A stretch of 64,000 nucleotides of DNA from Pararhodobacter sp. (GTDB taxonomy: Bacteria > Pseudomonadota > Alphaproteobacteria > Rhodobacterales > Rhodobacteraceae), in assembly GCA_020832545.1 (NCBI GenBank), contig JAFIEK010000003.1, forward strand, positions 1-64,000. Reading direction: 5' to 3'. Below the pieces are notes generated by a model. The model searched no databases. It was given only the letters and a program-made list of their open reading frames with translations, and had not been told where the DNA came from. How positions within the stretch are numbered: the stretch's first letter is position 1; the number at the start of each line of letters is the position of its first letter. The position numbers and the translations under genes are program-made. Shown here one piece after another: positions 1 through 7,355 of the stretch.

Positions 1-1
1 C

Positions 2-73
2 AACGGCGTGGTCCCCCTGGTTGCGGCGCATGCGCTGCGAACTCTGGCGGCTGAACTTCTGGCCGATGGATGA
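2..73 (+). CDS. C-terminal end of a phage DNA methyltransferase-like protein (partial)
   Basis: Only the last 23 codons are in the window; the frame is open from base 2 and stops at TGA 71-73. The peptide begins NGVVPLVAAHALRTLAAELL. A 'GN(G/A)VVP' segment near the C-terminus followed by an amphipathic helix is typical of phage-borne DNA methylases, so a methyltransferase end is the best guess. It lies 9 bp upstream of the next gene on the same strand, so the two are probably co-transcribed. With so little sequence the family call is weak. Confidence 0.4.
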   Translation, partial: NGVVPLVAAHALRTLAAELLADG

Positions 74-82
74 GGCAGCGGC

Positions 83-301
83 ATGAAGCAATCCCGCCTC
101 ATGTCGCTCGTCGAGTCCATCGCTAACGTGGCTGTCGGCTACGGCGTCGCCGTGGTCACGCAGATCCTGATCTTCCCGATCTTCGGGCTGCACACGACGC
201 TGGCGCAGAACCTGAAGATGGGTGCGTTGTTCACCGTGGTGAGCATCGCGCGGTCATACGTCCTGCGGCGGCTGTTCGAGCGGCTCCGGCAGAACACGTA
301 G
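83..301 (+). CDS. Small phage membrane protein (DUF7220-like)
   Basis: A 72-residue protein with two hydrophobic stretches (about residues 14-36 and 45-58) separated by a short FGLHTTLAQN turn, so it is probably a two-pass inner-membrane protein. Short proteins of this shape, beginning MKQ(S/T)R.MSLVE, recur in alphaproteobacterial prophages; I recall them under the label DUF7220, from memory only. Its role is unknown. It follows the partial methyltransferase-like gene closely and ends with TAG, which shows that TAG is used as a normal stop here. No signal peptide cleavage site or catalytic motif is visible. Confidence 0.7.
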   Translation: MKQSRLMSLVESIANVAVGYGVAVVTQILIFPIFGLHTTLAQNLKMGALFTVVSIARSYVLRRLFERLRQNT

Positions 302-375
302 CTTCAAGCAGTTACGATCTTTTTGCCGGCCGCGCATCACGTGTATGGTGTACCAAGTTCAGTGGGGACAGCAGC

Positions 376-765
376 ATGCCGCAGCTTGAAGTTAAAGGGC
401 TGGATCGAAGCGAATGGGGAAGCTCGATTGTTCGAGTGCATCACTCACATCGAAGCGGAATTGGTCGATATGGCGTCGCTCGAATAACGAACACGGCTGA
501 TCGATCGAGGTCATTCGATGCGGTTCTTCTTGGCCACGATGACGACAGCGCGATCTACATGGCATTTGATGCGAGGCAGGCGCTCGGAGTGGAAAAGAGC
601 GAACGACTGAACTTCGATCTCCAAGCGCTCGGATGGTTTGGCAAGATGCGCTGGTACCTTCGGACGCCGGATCCCCGGATCTTTATCGCGGCGTGGCTCG
701 CTGTTTGGTCGGTAGGCCTTGGCGCAATTGGGATCGTGCTTGGGGTCATTTCGCTTCTTAAATGA
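376..765 (+). CDS. Conserved hypothetical protein with C-terminal membrane anchor
   Basis: A 129-residue protein. The soluble N-terminal part (about 1-98) contains the sequence SEWGSSIVRVHHSHRSGIGR and looks like a small beta-rich domain; residues about 100-128 form one hydrophobic, tail-anchor-like segment (FIAAWLAVWSVGLGAIGIVLGVISLLK region). I do not recognise a function. Its codon use is less GC-rich than the late phage genes, and it sits alone between small phage genes with its own upstream gap of 74 bp, so it could be a separately transcribed accessory gene. A strong inverted repeat just after the stop separates it from the convergent minus-strand genes. Confidence 0.65.
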   Translation: MPQLEVKGLDRSEWGSSIVRVHHSHRSGIGRYGVARITNTADRSRSFDAVLLGHDDDSAIYMAFDARQALGVEKSERLNFDLQALGWFGKMRWYLRTPDPRIFIAAWLAVWSVGLGAIGIVLGVISLLK

Positions 766-774
766 TCATGCATG

Positions 775-797
775 CCGCCGCCCCGGAGGGACGGCGG
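775..797. terminator. Hairpin between convergent genes
   Basis: CCGCCG (775-780) and CGGCGG (792-797) form a perfect inverted repeat with an 11-nt loop between the stop at 765 and the minus-strand stop at 824. The position between convergent genes suggests a bidirectional terminator. There is no clear T-tract, so this is an inference from location and symmetry. Confidence 0.4.
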
Positions 798-823
798 TCA
801 TCACCTTCGCAGGGTCGAGTGCG

Positions 824-1354
824 TCAGGCGGCGGGGAGTTTGTACACGCGCCCCCGATCCTCGACCTTCTCCGAGGTCACCTCGAGCCCGAGTTTCTTCT
901 TCAGCGCCCCGGCCATCGCACCGCGCACCGTGTGCGACTGCCAGCCCGTCGCGGCCATGATCTCCTCGATGGTCGCGCCCTCCGGCGCGCGCAGCATGGC
1001 GATCACCGCCTCCTGCTTGGTGCCGCTGCGGCGGCGCGAAGTCTCGGTCACGGCTGCAGTCGCGGCCGGGCTGTCCGACTGCTCTTCCGGATCCTCCGTG
1101 ATCCCGAGGACGCTGTAGGCCTGCGATGTGGCGCGCAAGGTGATTGGCCCGACGTCCTCGTCATGCCGCCAAACGGTGTTGTGGTCGGTGGCGGGCACTT
1201 CCTCGATCAGCCCGCGTTTGAGCAGGCTCTTGCAGACATTGCCGACGGCACCGCCCTTGATGCTGGTGGTGACGGGGAAGACCATCCCGTCCTCGCGCGC
1301 ACAGGCGGCGGACAGGATGACGGCTTGGGTGTCGGACAGTTGGATCTGGGTCAT
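824..1354 (-). CDS. DUF3489-type winged-helix protein
   Basis: A 176-residue protein starting MTQIQLSDTQAVILSAAC. The start at 1354 is chosen because GGAGA lies 6-7 nt upstream on the minus strand; the open frame continues upstream but without plausible sequence. The N-terminal half resembles a short helical domain (TQAVILSAACARE), then a low-complexity linker (about residues 95-115), and the C-terminal part (SGTKQEAVIAMLRAPEGATI to the end) is the DUF3489 pattern: a helix-turn-helix with 'ATGWQSHTVRGAMAG' as the probable recognition helix. Proteins of this type are common in alphaproteobacterial prophages and plasmids and are presumed DNA-binding. It is the last gene of the minus-strand small-gene set. 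Confidence 0.8.
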   Translation of the reverse strand: MTQIQLSDTQAVILSAACAREDGMVFPVTTSIKGGAVGNVCKSLLKRGLIEEVPATDHNTVWRHDEDVGPITLRATSQAYSVLGITEDPEEQSDSPAATAAVTETSRRRSGTKQEAVIAMLRAPEGATIEEIMAATGWQSHTVRGAMAGALKKKLGLEVTSEKVEDRGRVYKLPAA

Positions 1355-1449
1355 GGTGTGTCTCCGGTTTGGGCCCGCGCGACATGCCGGGGCTTCTACC
1401 GGGTAAAGCCCGCCATGGCGGCGGGCTGCATCGGGCGCGTCGAGCGCTG

Positions 1450-1674
1450 TCATTCGGCGTGTTCGCCTTCCTTGAAGGCGGCGTCCGAAATCTGGCGCAG
1501 GCGGTCGCGGTAATGATTCAGGGTGCCGACATGGCCCCAATGGATCTCGTCGGGGCTGGTCTCGAAATGGTCAGCGCTGAGGACGGCGAGCCGCTCCAGC
1601 ATGGTATCGATCTCGGCCTTGGCGGCGAGGAAAGCGTCGATAGCTTTGGTGTTGTCGGTGGCGCGGCGGGTCAT
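1450..1674 (-). CDS. Small conserved phage protein
   Basis: A 74-residue, mostly helical, charged protein beginning MTRRATDNTKAIDAFLAAKA. The start at 1674 is preceded by GGAA about 7 nt upstream on the minus strand; an upstream ATG at 1767 exists but falls inside the conserved 47-bp regulatory element at 1721-1767, so it is unlikely to be the start. The central segment (LSADHFETSPDEIHWGHV) looks like an ordered motif, but I do not recognise a family. It is likely a non-structural phage protein of the early/accessory region. Confidence 0.65.
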   Translation of the reverse strand: MTRRATDNTKAIDAFLAAKAEIDTMLERLAVLSADHFETSPDEIHWGHVGTLNHYRDRLRQISDAAFKEGEHAE

Positions 1675-1720
1675 GGCGGTGGTTCCTTTGGGTGAGTTGC
1701 ATCGTATTCCTGTGACAATC

Positions 1721-1767
1721 ATCGCTCCTGTGGCGCGATTATCGTAGGCAATTCTAAGCAATATCAT
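1721..1767 (-). promoter_or_regulatory. Promoter/operator element, copy A
   Basis: On the minus strand this 47-bp element reads ATGATATTGCT, 28 nt, GGAGCGAT. The same two blocks at exactly the same spacing recur at 2985-3031, again upstream of a minus-strand small gene. In the plus orientation the block AGCAATATCAT(G)GCT is nearly palindromic. Conserved blocks with fixed spacing suggest a shared promoter or repressor site for the small-gene region. Confidence 0.5.
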
Positions 1768-1792
1768 GGCTTTATGATCGCACCGCCTTGGC

Positions 1793-2155
1793 TCAGGCGA
1801 TCTTGTCCGGACTGGTCAGCGCAGCCTGTTCCGCCTCATGGCGCTGGGCAGCGTCGGGCGGATCGCGTCGCGCGTTGACGATGGCGACAAACAGCGCGCG
1901 GGCGATGGTGGCGACCTCGTCTGCGCCTGCGCTGGTCAGGTTGGCGTCATGGATCGCGATGGCCTCGCCCAGATCGGTGAGAGCATAAATCGTCGCGAAT
2001 TCCGCCTCGGTCGGGTCGCAGGTTTCGGTGGCGCGGTCGTGTTCGGACACCGCCACGCTGCCGCAAAACCGTAGGTCAAACCCGATGGCGCATTCGCGGC
2101 GGGCGACGTCGGCGAGGGTTTCGCCCTCGGACAGGCAGTTGGGGGTCAGGGTCAT
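1793..2155 (-). CDS. Hypothetical phage protein
   Basis: A 120-residue acidic protein (MTLTPNCLSEGETLADVARR). AAGGAG lies about 6 nt upstream of the ATG. Its start overlaps the stop of the preceding gene by ATGA, which indicates translational coupling. The mid part (TDLGEAIAIHDANLTSAGADEVATIARALF) is probably helical. I do not recognise a domain and see no catalytic motif. It is probably part of the operon of small prophage genes running leftward from 2923. Confidence 0.65.
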   Translation of the reverse strand: MTLTPNCLSEGETLADVARRECAIGFDLRFCGSVAVSEHDRATETCDPTEAEFATIYALTDLGEAIAIHDANLTSAGADEVATIARALFVAIVNARRDPPDAAQRHEAEQAALTSPDKIA

Positions 2156-2457
2156 GGGGTTGCTCCTTCGGGGGCTTGTGTTTCACGGTCGAGTTCGACC
2201 CAAACCCCGTCCTGCCAGACGTAAAGGTGGCAGAACTGACAGGTTGGGCACGGCAGGATCACCGGCTCGCGGGGCCTCTCGAACGCCTCGATCCCCTCGG
2301 CGCGGACCTGCCGGATTTCGCTGGCGGCGAGGATGTCCTCGGGCGTCCAAGGCGCCAGTGCGGGCAGCATGTGCGACGGGTAGCCGTCGTAATGCACGTA
2401 GGTGTGCGCCCATTCTCCGGGCCTGACTTCGATGGCGATCTGCGCGCGGGTGCTCAT
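2152..2457 (-). CDS. Hypothetical phage protein with CPTC-x2-C cluster
   Basis: A 101-residue protein, MSTRAQIAIEVRPGEWAHTY at the N-terminus. Proteins starting MSTRAxIAI...YVHYDGYPSH recur in phages and mobile elements as small proteins of unknown role. Near residues 68-74 there is a CPTCQFC cluster, which could bind a metal, followed by a tryptophan-rich YVWQDGVW segment. AAAGGA is positioned before the ATG on the minus strand. It overlaps the downstream gene by 4 bp and lies 12 bp after the upstream one, so it is inside an operon. Confidence 0.7.
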   Translation of the reverse strand: MSTRAQIAIEVRPGEWAHTYVHYDGYPSHMLPALAPWTPEDILAASEIRQVRAEGIEAFERPREPVILPCPTCQFCHLYVWQDGVWVELDRETQAPEGATP

Positions 2458-2469
2458 GGCGATGTCCTT

Positions 2470-2685
2470 TCAGGATGGGGTGGTGGGGGTCTCGCCCCCT
2501 GCGCGGCGGCCCGCTTCAAAGGCAGCCTCCAGCGCGGAACGGATCGCCCAGACGGCGGTGTCGTGGAAATCGAGGCTGTCGGAGTTCCGGGTCTCGAGGG
2601 TTTCGAGGAACAGGTGCCGGTCGGCGATGTCCATCAGCAGGGCATCGCGGGCGGCGTTGGCATCAGTGGGCTTGCGGCGGGGCAT
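2470..2685 (-). CDS. Small phage protein (DUF6900-like)
   Basis: A 71-residue protein with the conserved-looking core LLMDIADRHLFLETLETRNSDS followed by DFHDTAVWAIRSALEAAFEAG. I recall this 'LETLETRNSDSLDFHD' pattern from small phage/plasmid proteins labelled DUF6900; that label is from memory. The function is unknown. It lies between two other small genes on the same strand with 12-25 bp gaps. Confidence 0.7.
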   Translation of the reverse strand: MPRRKPTDANAARDALLMDIADRHLFLETLETRNSDSLDFHDTAVWAIRSALEAAFEAGRRAGGETPTTPS

Positions 2686-2710
2686 GGTTCGTCCTCCGGG
2701 CGGGGTGGGC

Positions 2711-2923
2711 TCAGATGAGCCCGTGCTGTTTCAAGACCGGTACGACGTCCGCCAGTTCGATGGTCAGGCAGTCGATCCCGATGCGGCCCGCCATCTCGAA
2801 GACATCGGCGTTCAGGCTCTGGTCGTTGAGGTGACCCTGCAGCGCGGCGGTGCTCATGGCCTGAACGAAGCGGGCGCGGTCGATGAAAATGCGCGTGGTA
2901 TCGGAAGGGATGGCAATGGCCAT
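2711..2923 (-). CDS. Small phage protein, first gene of the leftward set
   Basis: A 70-residue protein, MAIAIPSDTTRIFIDRARFV. The start at 2923 is supported by AAGGAGC about 8 nt upstream. It has no recognised domain; the sequence alternates short helices and a hydrophobic segment (GIDCLTIELADVVPVL). It is the promoter-proximal gene of the minus-strand group and is preceded by copy B of the 47-bp element (2985-3031). Confidence 0.65.
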   Translation of the reverse strand: MAIAIPSDTTRIFIDRARFVQAMSTAALQGHLNDQSLNADVFEMAGRIGIDCLTIELADVVPVLKQHGLI

Positions 2924-2984
2924 GGTCAGTGCTCCTTGCGGTGGTTTGGGGCGGTGCGATGCACCCGTTTGCGTCATCCACAGA

Positions 2985-3031
2985 ATCGCTCCGGCGCGGA
3001 GTGTAATCAACTGAAATCGCAGCAATATCAT
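2985..3031 (-). promoter_or_regulatory. Promoter/operator element, copy B, in a divergent intergenic region
   Basis: Minus-strand blocks ATGATATTGCT and GGAGCGAT are separated by exactly 28 nt, as in copy A (1721-1767). Immediately overlapping, plus-strand AGCAAT-ATC-ATTGCT (3021-3035) is a perfect 6-3-6 palindrome, followed by TATAAC, a possible -10 for the rightward late operon. The site lies between the leftward small genes and the rightward terminase operon, so a repressor bound here could control both. Confidence 0.5.
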
Positions 3032-3057
3032 TGCTATAACCAGTGCCGGACCAAGCC

Positions 3058-3669
3058 ATGCAGGGCATGAGTGAACGCCAATATGCCGCCCGCGTGGGCC
3101 TGTCGCGCGGGGCGATCCAGAAGGCCAAGGAAGCCGGACGGCTGGTCTTGTTTGCGGATGGCAGCATTGATGCCGAGGCGTCTGATCAGCGCCGTGCGGC
3201 GATGACCGATCCGTCGAAATCACGCGCAGCCAGGTCCAGTTCGCCGGTGGCCAGCGCCGCCACGCCCAGGCTGAAACCCGTCCCCGAAGCGGCGGTCGCA
3301 TCGGTCGGCGAAACGCTGCGCGAAGAAGGTTTGCCCGCCCCGGTCGCGGGTGGCGGCACGACGTTTTTGCAGGCCAAGACCGCCAACGAGGTGCTGAAAG
3401 CACAGGAACGCCGCATCCGGCTGCAAAAGCTGAAGGGCGAATTGGTCGACCGCGCGCGGGCGGAAACGCTGATGTTTCGCCTGGCACGCGAGGAGCGCGA
3501 TGCCTGGGTGACATGGCCCGCGCGGGTTGCGGCGTTGATGGCCTCGGAACTGGCCGCAGCCTTGGGAGAGGAGGTCAGAGTGGAGGCGGCGCTGATGCAG
3601 AAGGTTCTCGAAGCCCATGTCCGCGCCCAACTCGACAGCCTCGCCGACATTCGCAGCGGCCTTGGGTGA
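3058..3669 (+). CDS. Phage terminase small subunit (Nu1-like)
   Basis: About 203 residues; ATG at 3058 or the in-frame ATG at 3067 (MSERQYAARVGLSRGAIQKA) could be the start, and neither has a strong Shine-Dalgarno sequence. Residues about 4-40 form a helix-turn-helix (YAARVGLSRGAIQKAKEAGR), as expected for a cos/pac-binding small terminase subunit. The middle is a variable linker and residues about 105-145 are a charged coiled coil (AQERRIRLQKLKGELVDRAR), the usual oligomerisation region of lambda Nu1-like proteins. It overlaps the start of the large subunit gene by 53 bp, the normal arrangement. The role is recognition of viral DNA and recruitment of the packaging ATPase. Confidence 0.85.
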   Translation: MQGMSERQYAARVGLSRGAIQKAKEAGRLVLFADGSIDAEASDQRRAAMTDPSKSRAARSSSPVASAATPRLKPVPEAAVASVGETLREEGLPAPVAGGGTTFLQAKTANEVLKAQERRIRLQKLKGELVDRARAETLMFRLAREERDAWVTWPARVAALMASELAAALGEEVRVEAALMQKVLEAHVRAQLDSLADIRSGLG

Positions 3670-5602
3670 GGATGTCGTCGGGTTCGACGGCGCAAAGGAT
3701 CTGCTGCTGGCCTGGTCGCGCGGCATCCGGCCCGATCCGGACCTGACGGTGTCGGAATGGGCCGACCGGCATCGCTGGCTCAGTTCGCGTGCCTCGGCCG
3801 AGCCAGGGCGGTATCGAACAGCGCGCACGCCCTACATGCGCGAGATCATGGATGCGCTCTCGCCGGCCAGCCCGGTGCAGCGGGTGGTGTTCATGAAGGC
3901 AGCCCAAGTGGGCGCGACGGAAGCCGGCAATTGCTTCATCGGTTTTGTCATGCACCACGCGCCGGGGCCAATGCTGGCTGTGCAGCCGACCGTGGAACTG
4001 GCCAAGCGCAACTCGCGCCAGCGGATCGATCCGCTGATCGACGAAAGCCCCGAGCTGCGTGAGCGGGTCAAACCGGCTCGCTCGCGCGATGCCGGCAACA
4101 CGATGCTGTCCAAGGAATTCGCCGGTGGCATCCTGATCATGACCGGGGCGAACTCGGCAGTGGGGCTGCGCTCGACCCCGGCGCGGTATCTGTTTCTCGA
4201 CGAGGTCGATGCCTATCCGGCTTCGGCCGATGAGGAAGGCGACCCGGTCTCCCTGGCCGAAGCGCGATCGCTGACTTTCGCGCATCGGCGCAAGGTGCTG
4301 CTGATCTCGACGCCCACCATCCGGGGACTGAGCCGCATCGAGCGCGAATTCGAGGCCAGCGACCAGCGGCGCTATCATGTGCCGTGCCCGCATTGCGGAC
4401 ATGAGCAATGGCTGAAGTTCGAGCGGCTGCGCTGGGACAAGGGCAAGCCCGAGACGGCGGAGTATCACTGCGAGGGTTGCGAGGCCCCCATCGCCGAGCA
4501 CCACAAGAGCGCCATGCTGGCCGCAGGCCAATGGCGGGCGATGGCGTCCTCGGCTGATCCGCACACGGTGGGCTACCACCTCTCGGCGCTCTACTCGCCG
4601 ATCGGCTGGCTCAGCTGGGCGCGGATCGCGCGGGCCTGGGAGGCAGCACAGGGTAATGACGAGGCCATGCGGGCGTTTCGCAATACGATTCTGGGCGAGA
4701 CCTGGTTCGAGACTGGTGAAGCCCCGGATTGGCAGCGGTTGGCGGAGCGGCGTGAGGATTGGAAGCCAGGCACCGTCCCTGCGGGCGGGCTGTTCCTGAC
4801 GGCTGGCGCGGATGTGCAGAAGGACCGGATCGAGGTCGATGTCTGGGCCTGGGGCCGGGGTCTGGAAAGCTGGCTGGTCGATCACATTGTGATCGAGGGC
4901 GGCCCGGGCGATCCGGGTTGTTGGCAGAGGATGACTGACCTGTTGGGCCGGGTCTGGACGCATGAAAGCGGCCAGCACCTGACCATCGCACGTCTGGCAA
5001 TCGACACGGGCTACGAGACCAGCGCGGTCTACGGTTGGGCACGGCAGGTGGGCTTTGCGCAGGTCGCACCCGTGAAAGGTCTGGAAGGGTTCAACCGCTC
5101 CAGTCCGGTTGCGGGCCCAACCTATGTCGACGCCACCATCGGCGGCAAACGGCTGCGGCGCGGTGCGCGACTGTGGTCGGTGGCGACCTCGACCTTCAAG
5201 GCCGAGACCTACCGCTTCCTGCGGCAGGACCGGCCAACGCCGGAAGAGATCACCGCCGGTGCTTCGTTTCCGCCAGGAACGGTGCATCTGCCGATCTGGG
5301 CCGATGGCGAGTGGCTCAAGCAGCTAACCGCCGAGCAACTGATCACGGTCAAAAGCAAGCGCGGCTTCACCAAGCTCGAATGGCAAAAGCTGCGCGAGCG
5401 TAACGAGGCGCTGGACTGCCGGGTCTATGCGCGGGCTGCCGCCTGGATTGCAGGGGCGGATCGCTGGCCAGACGGACGATGGCAGGAGTTGGAACGGCAA
5501 CTGGCAGCGGAAACTGGCCCTGCCGCAACGGATGCGCCTGCCACGGCAGCGCCACGACCCTCCGCGCGGCGGCGGACCATGCGGTCGAGTTACATGGGGT
5601 GA
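3617..5602 (+). CDS. Phage terminase large subunit, GpA family
   Basis: A 661-residue DNA-packaging ATPase/nuclease of the lambda GpA family. Visible features: a Walker A-like segment KAAQVGATE (about 94-102), a Walker B segment YLFLDEVD (191-198), a Cys pair set C257-x2-C260 and C285-x2-C288 that probably holds zinc, and the C-terminal nuclease start LTAGADVQKDRIEVDVWAWG with acidic residues. Its length fits the family. It translocates DNA into the prohead and cuts at cos. It is the second gene of the rightward late operon and is followed after 3 bp by the head-tail joining protein. No disruption is seen, so packaging may still be intact. Confidence 0.95.
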   Translation: MSAPNSTASPTFAAALGEDVVGFDGAKDLLLAWSRGIRPDPDLTVSEWADRHRWLSSRASAEPGRYRTARTPYMREIMDALSPASPVQRVVFMKAAQVGATEAGNCFIGFVMHHAPGPMLAVQPTVELAKRNSRQRIDPLIDESPELRERVKPARSRDAGNTMLSKEFAGGILIMTGANSAVGLRSTPARYLFLDEVDAYPASADEEGDPVSLAEARSLTFAHRRKVLLISTPTIRGLSRIEREFEASDQRRYHVPCPHCGHEQWLKFERLRWDKGKPETAEYHCEGCEAPIAEHHKSAMLAAGQWRAMASSADPHTVGYHLSALYSPIGWLSWARIARAWEAAQGNDEAMRAFRNTILGETWFETGEAPDWQRLAERREDWKPGTVPAGGLFLTAGADVQKDRIEVDVWAWGRGLESWLVDHIVIEGGPGDPGCWQRMTDLLGRVWTHESGQHLTIARLAIDTGYETSAVYGWARQVGFAQVAPVKGLEGFNRSSPVAGPTYVDATIGGKRLRRGARLWSVATSTFKAETYRFLRQDRPTPEEITAGASFPPGTVHLPIWADGEWLKQLTAEQLITVKSKRGFTKLEWQKLRERNEALDCRVYARAAAWIAGADRWPDGRWQELERQLAAETGPAATDAPATAAPRPSARRRTMRSSYMG

Positions 5603-5605
5603 ACG

Positions 5606-5821
5606 ATGCCGACAATCACCGACCTTCGCGCCCGCCGCGAGGCGCTTTCCGCGCAGCGCGCCTCTGGCGTGGCGCGCGTCAGCTATGACGGCAAGACCGT
5701 GGATTACCGCTCAGTGGCGGAAATCGACCGCGCTATCGAAGCGCTGGACCGCGAAATCGCGGCGGCCGAGGGGCGGCGCATCGTGCGGCAAGTGCGCGTC
5801 ACCACATCCAAGGGGCTGTGA
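5606..5821 (+). CDS. gpW-like head-tail joining protein
   Basis: A 71-residue protein: helix (ITDLRARREALSAQRASGVA), a short beta hairpin (RVSYDGKTVDYRSVAEID), a second helix (RAIEALDREIAAAEG) and a basic C-terminus. This is the gpW fold order of lambda-like phages, where the protein plugs the portal and lets tails attach. It sits in the canonical position between the large terminase and the portal gene, 3 bp after one and 3 bp before the other. Confidence 0.85.
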   Translation: MPTITDLRARREALSAQRASGVARVSYDGKTVDYRSVAEIDRAIEALDREIAAAEGRRIVRQVRVTTSKGL

Positions 5822-5824
5822 TCC

Positions 5825-7351
5825 ATGGGGCTGTTTGATCGGTTCCGCCGACCTGTGCGCAAGAGCGGCCCCGCAGCCGTGCGCGCGCGCCTTGAAGGGG
5901 CGATGTCCCAGCGCCGCCTGCGCGGCTGGAACCCGCCCTTGGAGAACATCAATGCGCTGATTTCTTCGGGCGGTCCGCGTCTGCTGGCCCGAGCGCGCGA
6001 ACTGGTGGTGACCAACGGCTACGCGGCGAATGCCTGCGAGGCTTTCGCCTCGAATCTGGTGGGTGATGGCATCAAGCCGTCGTCGCTGATCGAGGATGCG
6101 GGCTTGCGCGACCGGGTGCAGAAGCTGTGGCTCGCCTGGACGGATGAGGCCGATGCGGATGGGCTGACCGATTTCTACGGTCTGCAGGCCATGGTCGCGC
6201 GGGAGATGTTCGTCGCGGGGGAATGTTTCGTGCGGCTGCGGCCGAGGCGGGCCGAAGACGGGCTCTTGGTCCCGCTACAGATGCAGTTGCTGCAAGCCGA
6301 GATGCTGCCCTTCGAGAAGACGGAAACTGCCGCCAATGGCAATCGCATCCGCTGCGGGATCGAGTTCGACCTGATCGGACGGCGCGTGGCCTATCACTTC
6401 CGCCGCAGCCATCCCGGTGACAGCACGGATCAGCGGGTGGCAATGCCCGAAACCGTCCGCGTGCCAGCCGAGGATGTGCTGCATATCTACCGGCCCATCG
6501 ATGCGGGCCAGATCCGGGGCCTGCCGCATGTGGCGCCTGCCATGGTGCGGCTGTTCCTGCTTGATCAGTATGACGATGCCGAGCTCGACCGCAAGAAGAC
6601 CGCCGCGATGTTCGCGGGCTTTATTACCAAGACCGCCCCCGAAGAGCCGATGCTGGGCGAAGGGGCGGCCGATCTTGATGGCGCGGCGATTGCCAGCCTC
6701 GAGCCCGGCACCATGCAGGTGCTGCTGCCGGGCGAGGATGTGAAGTTCTCGAGCCCCGCCGATGTCGGTGGCGGTTACGAGGCGTTCCAGTACCGGACGC
6801 TGCTCGCGGTCGCGGCATCGCTGGGTCTGCCCTATCATCTGGTGACGGGTGATGTGCGTCAAGCCAACTATTCCAGCCTGCGCGCCGAACTGGTCGAGTT
6901 CCGCCGCCGCGTTCAGCAGCTGCAGCACGGGGTGATCGCGCATCAGCTTTGCCGTCCGATCTGGGCGCGCTGGCTGGAGATGGCGCAACTGGCGGGGCGG
7001 TTGGACCTCGCCGATCCCGCGGCCGCGCGCATGGTGCAATGGATCCCGCCGCGCTGGGACTGGGTCGATCCGCTGAAAGACATCCAGGCGCAGGTGCTGG
7101 CGATGGAGGCGGGCATCACCTCGCGGCGCAAGGTGGTCGAGGCCACCGGCTACGATGTCGAGGAAGTCGACCGCGAGAATGCAGTGGATGCGAAACGCGC
7201 CGCTGATCTCGGGCTGCACTACCGCACCAGTCCCGGCGAGACCCAAGGGGCGCGGGCCACGCCGGCGCGGCGGCCCGACGCAGGCGACACAGGCGACGAT
7301 ACCGATCGGACAGACGCAACGCCACGCGGCGGGGCTACCAATCAGGAGTAA
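5825..7351 (+). CDS. Phage portal protein, lambda gpB family
   Basis: A 508-residue portal protein. It forms the dodecameric channel at the capsid vertex through which DNA enters and leaves. The family signature is visible in stretches such as NGYAANACEAFASNLVGDGI near residue 62, EMFVAGECFVRLRPR (about 128-142), and DVLHIYRPIDAGQIRGLPHV (about 217-236), followed by YDDAELDRKKTAAMFAGFI. The C-terminal 50 residues are low-complexity and Thr/Asp/Arg-rich, which is usual. It lies between the gpW-like and head-protease genes, matching lambda gene order W-B-C. Confidence 0.93.
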   Translation: MGLFDRFRRPVRKSGPAAVRARLEGAMSQRRLRGWNPPLENINALISSGGPRLLARARELVVTNGYAANACEAFASNLVGDGIKPSSLIEDAGLRDRVQKLWLAWTDEADADGLTDFYGLQAMVAREMFVAGECFVRLRPRRAEDGLLVPLQMQLLQAEMLPFEKTETAANGNRIRCGIEFDLIGRRVAYHFRRSHPGDSTDQRVAMPETVRVPAEDVLHIYRPIDAGQIRGLPHVAPAMVRLFLLDQYDDAELDRKKTAAMFAGFITKTAPEEPMLGEGAADLDGAAIASLEPGTMQVLLPGEDVKFSSPADVGGGYEAFQYRTLLAVAASLGLPYHLVTGDVRQANYSSLRAELVEFRRRVQQLQHGVIAHQLCRPIWARWLEMAQLAGRLDLADPAAARMVQWIPPRWDWVDPLKDIQAQVLAMEAGITSRRKVVEATGYDVEEVDRENAVDAKRAADLGLHYRTSPGETQGARATPARRPDAGDTGDDTDRTDATPRGGATNQE

Positions 7352-7355
7352 CACC

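Noticed and set aside
3575-5287. 570-aa minus-strand open frame antisense to the large terminase
   Set aside because: High-GC shadow frame; sequence is rich in Arg, Pro, Gly and His without recognisable motifs, while the plus-strand frame is a clear GpA terminase.
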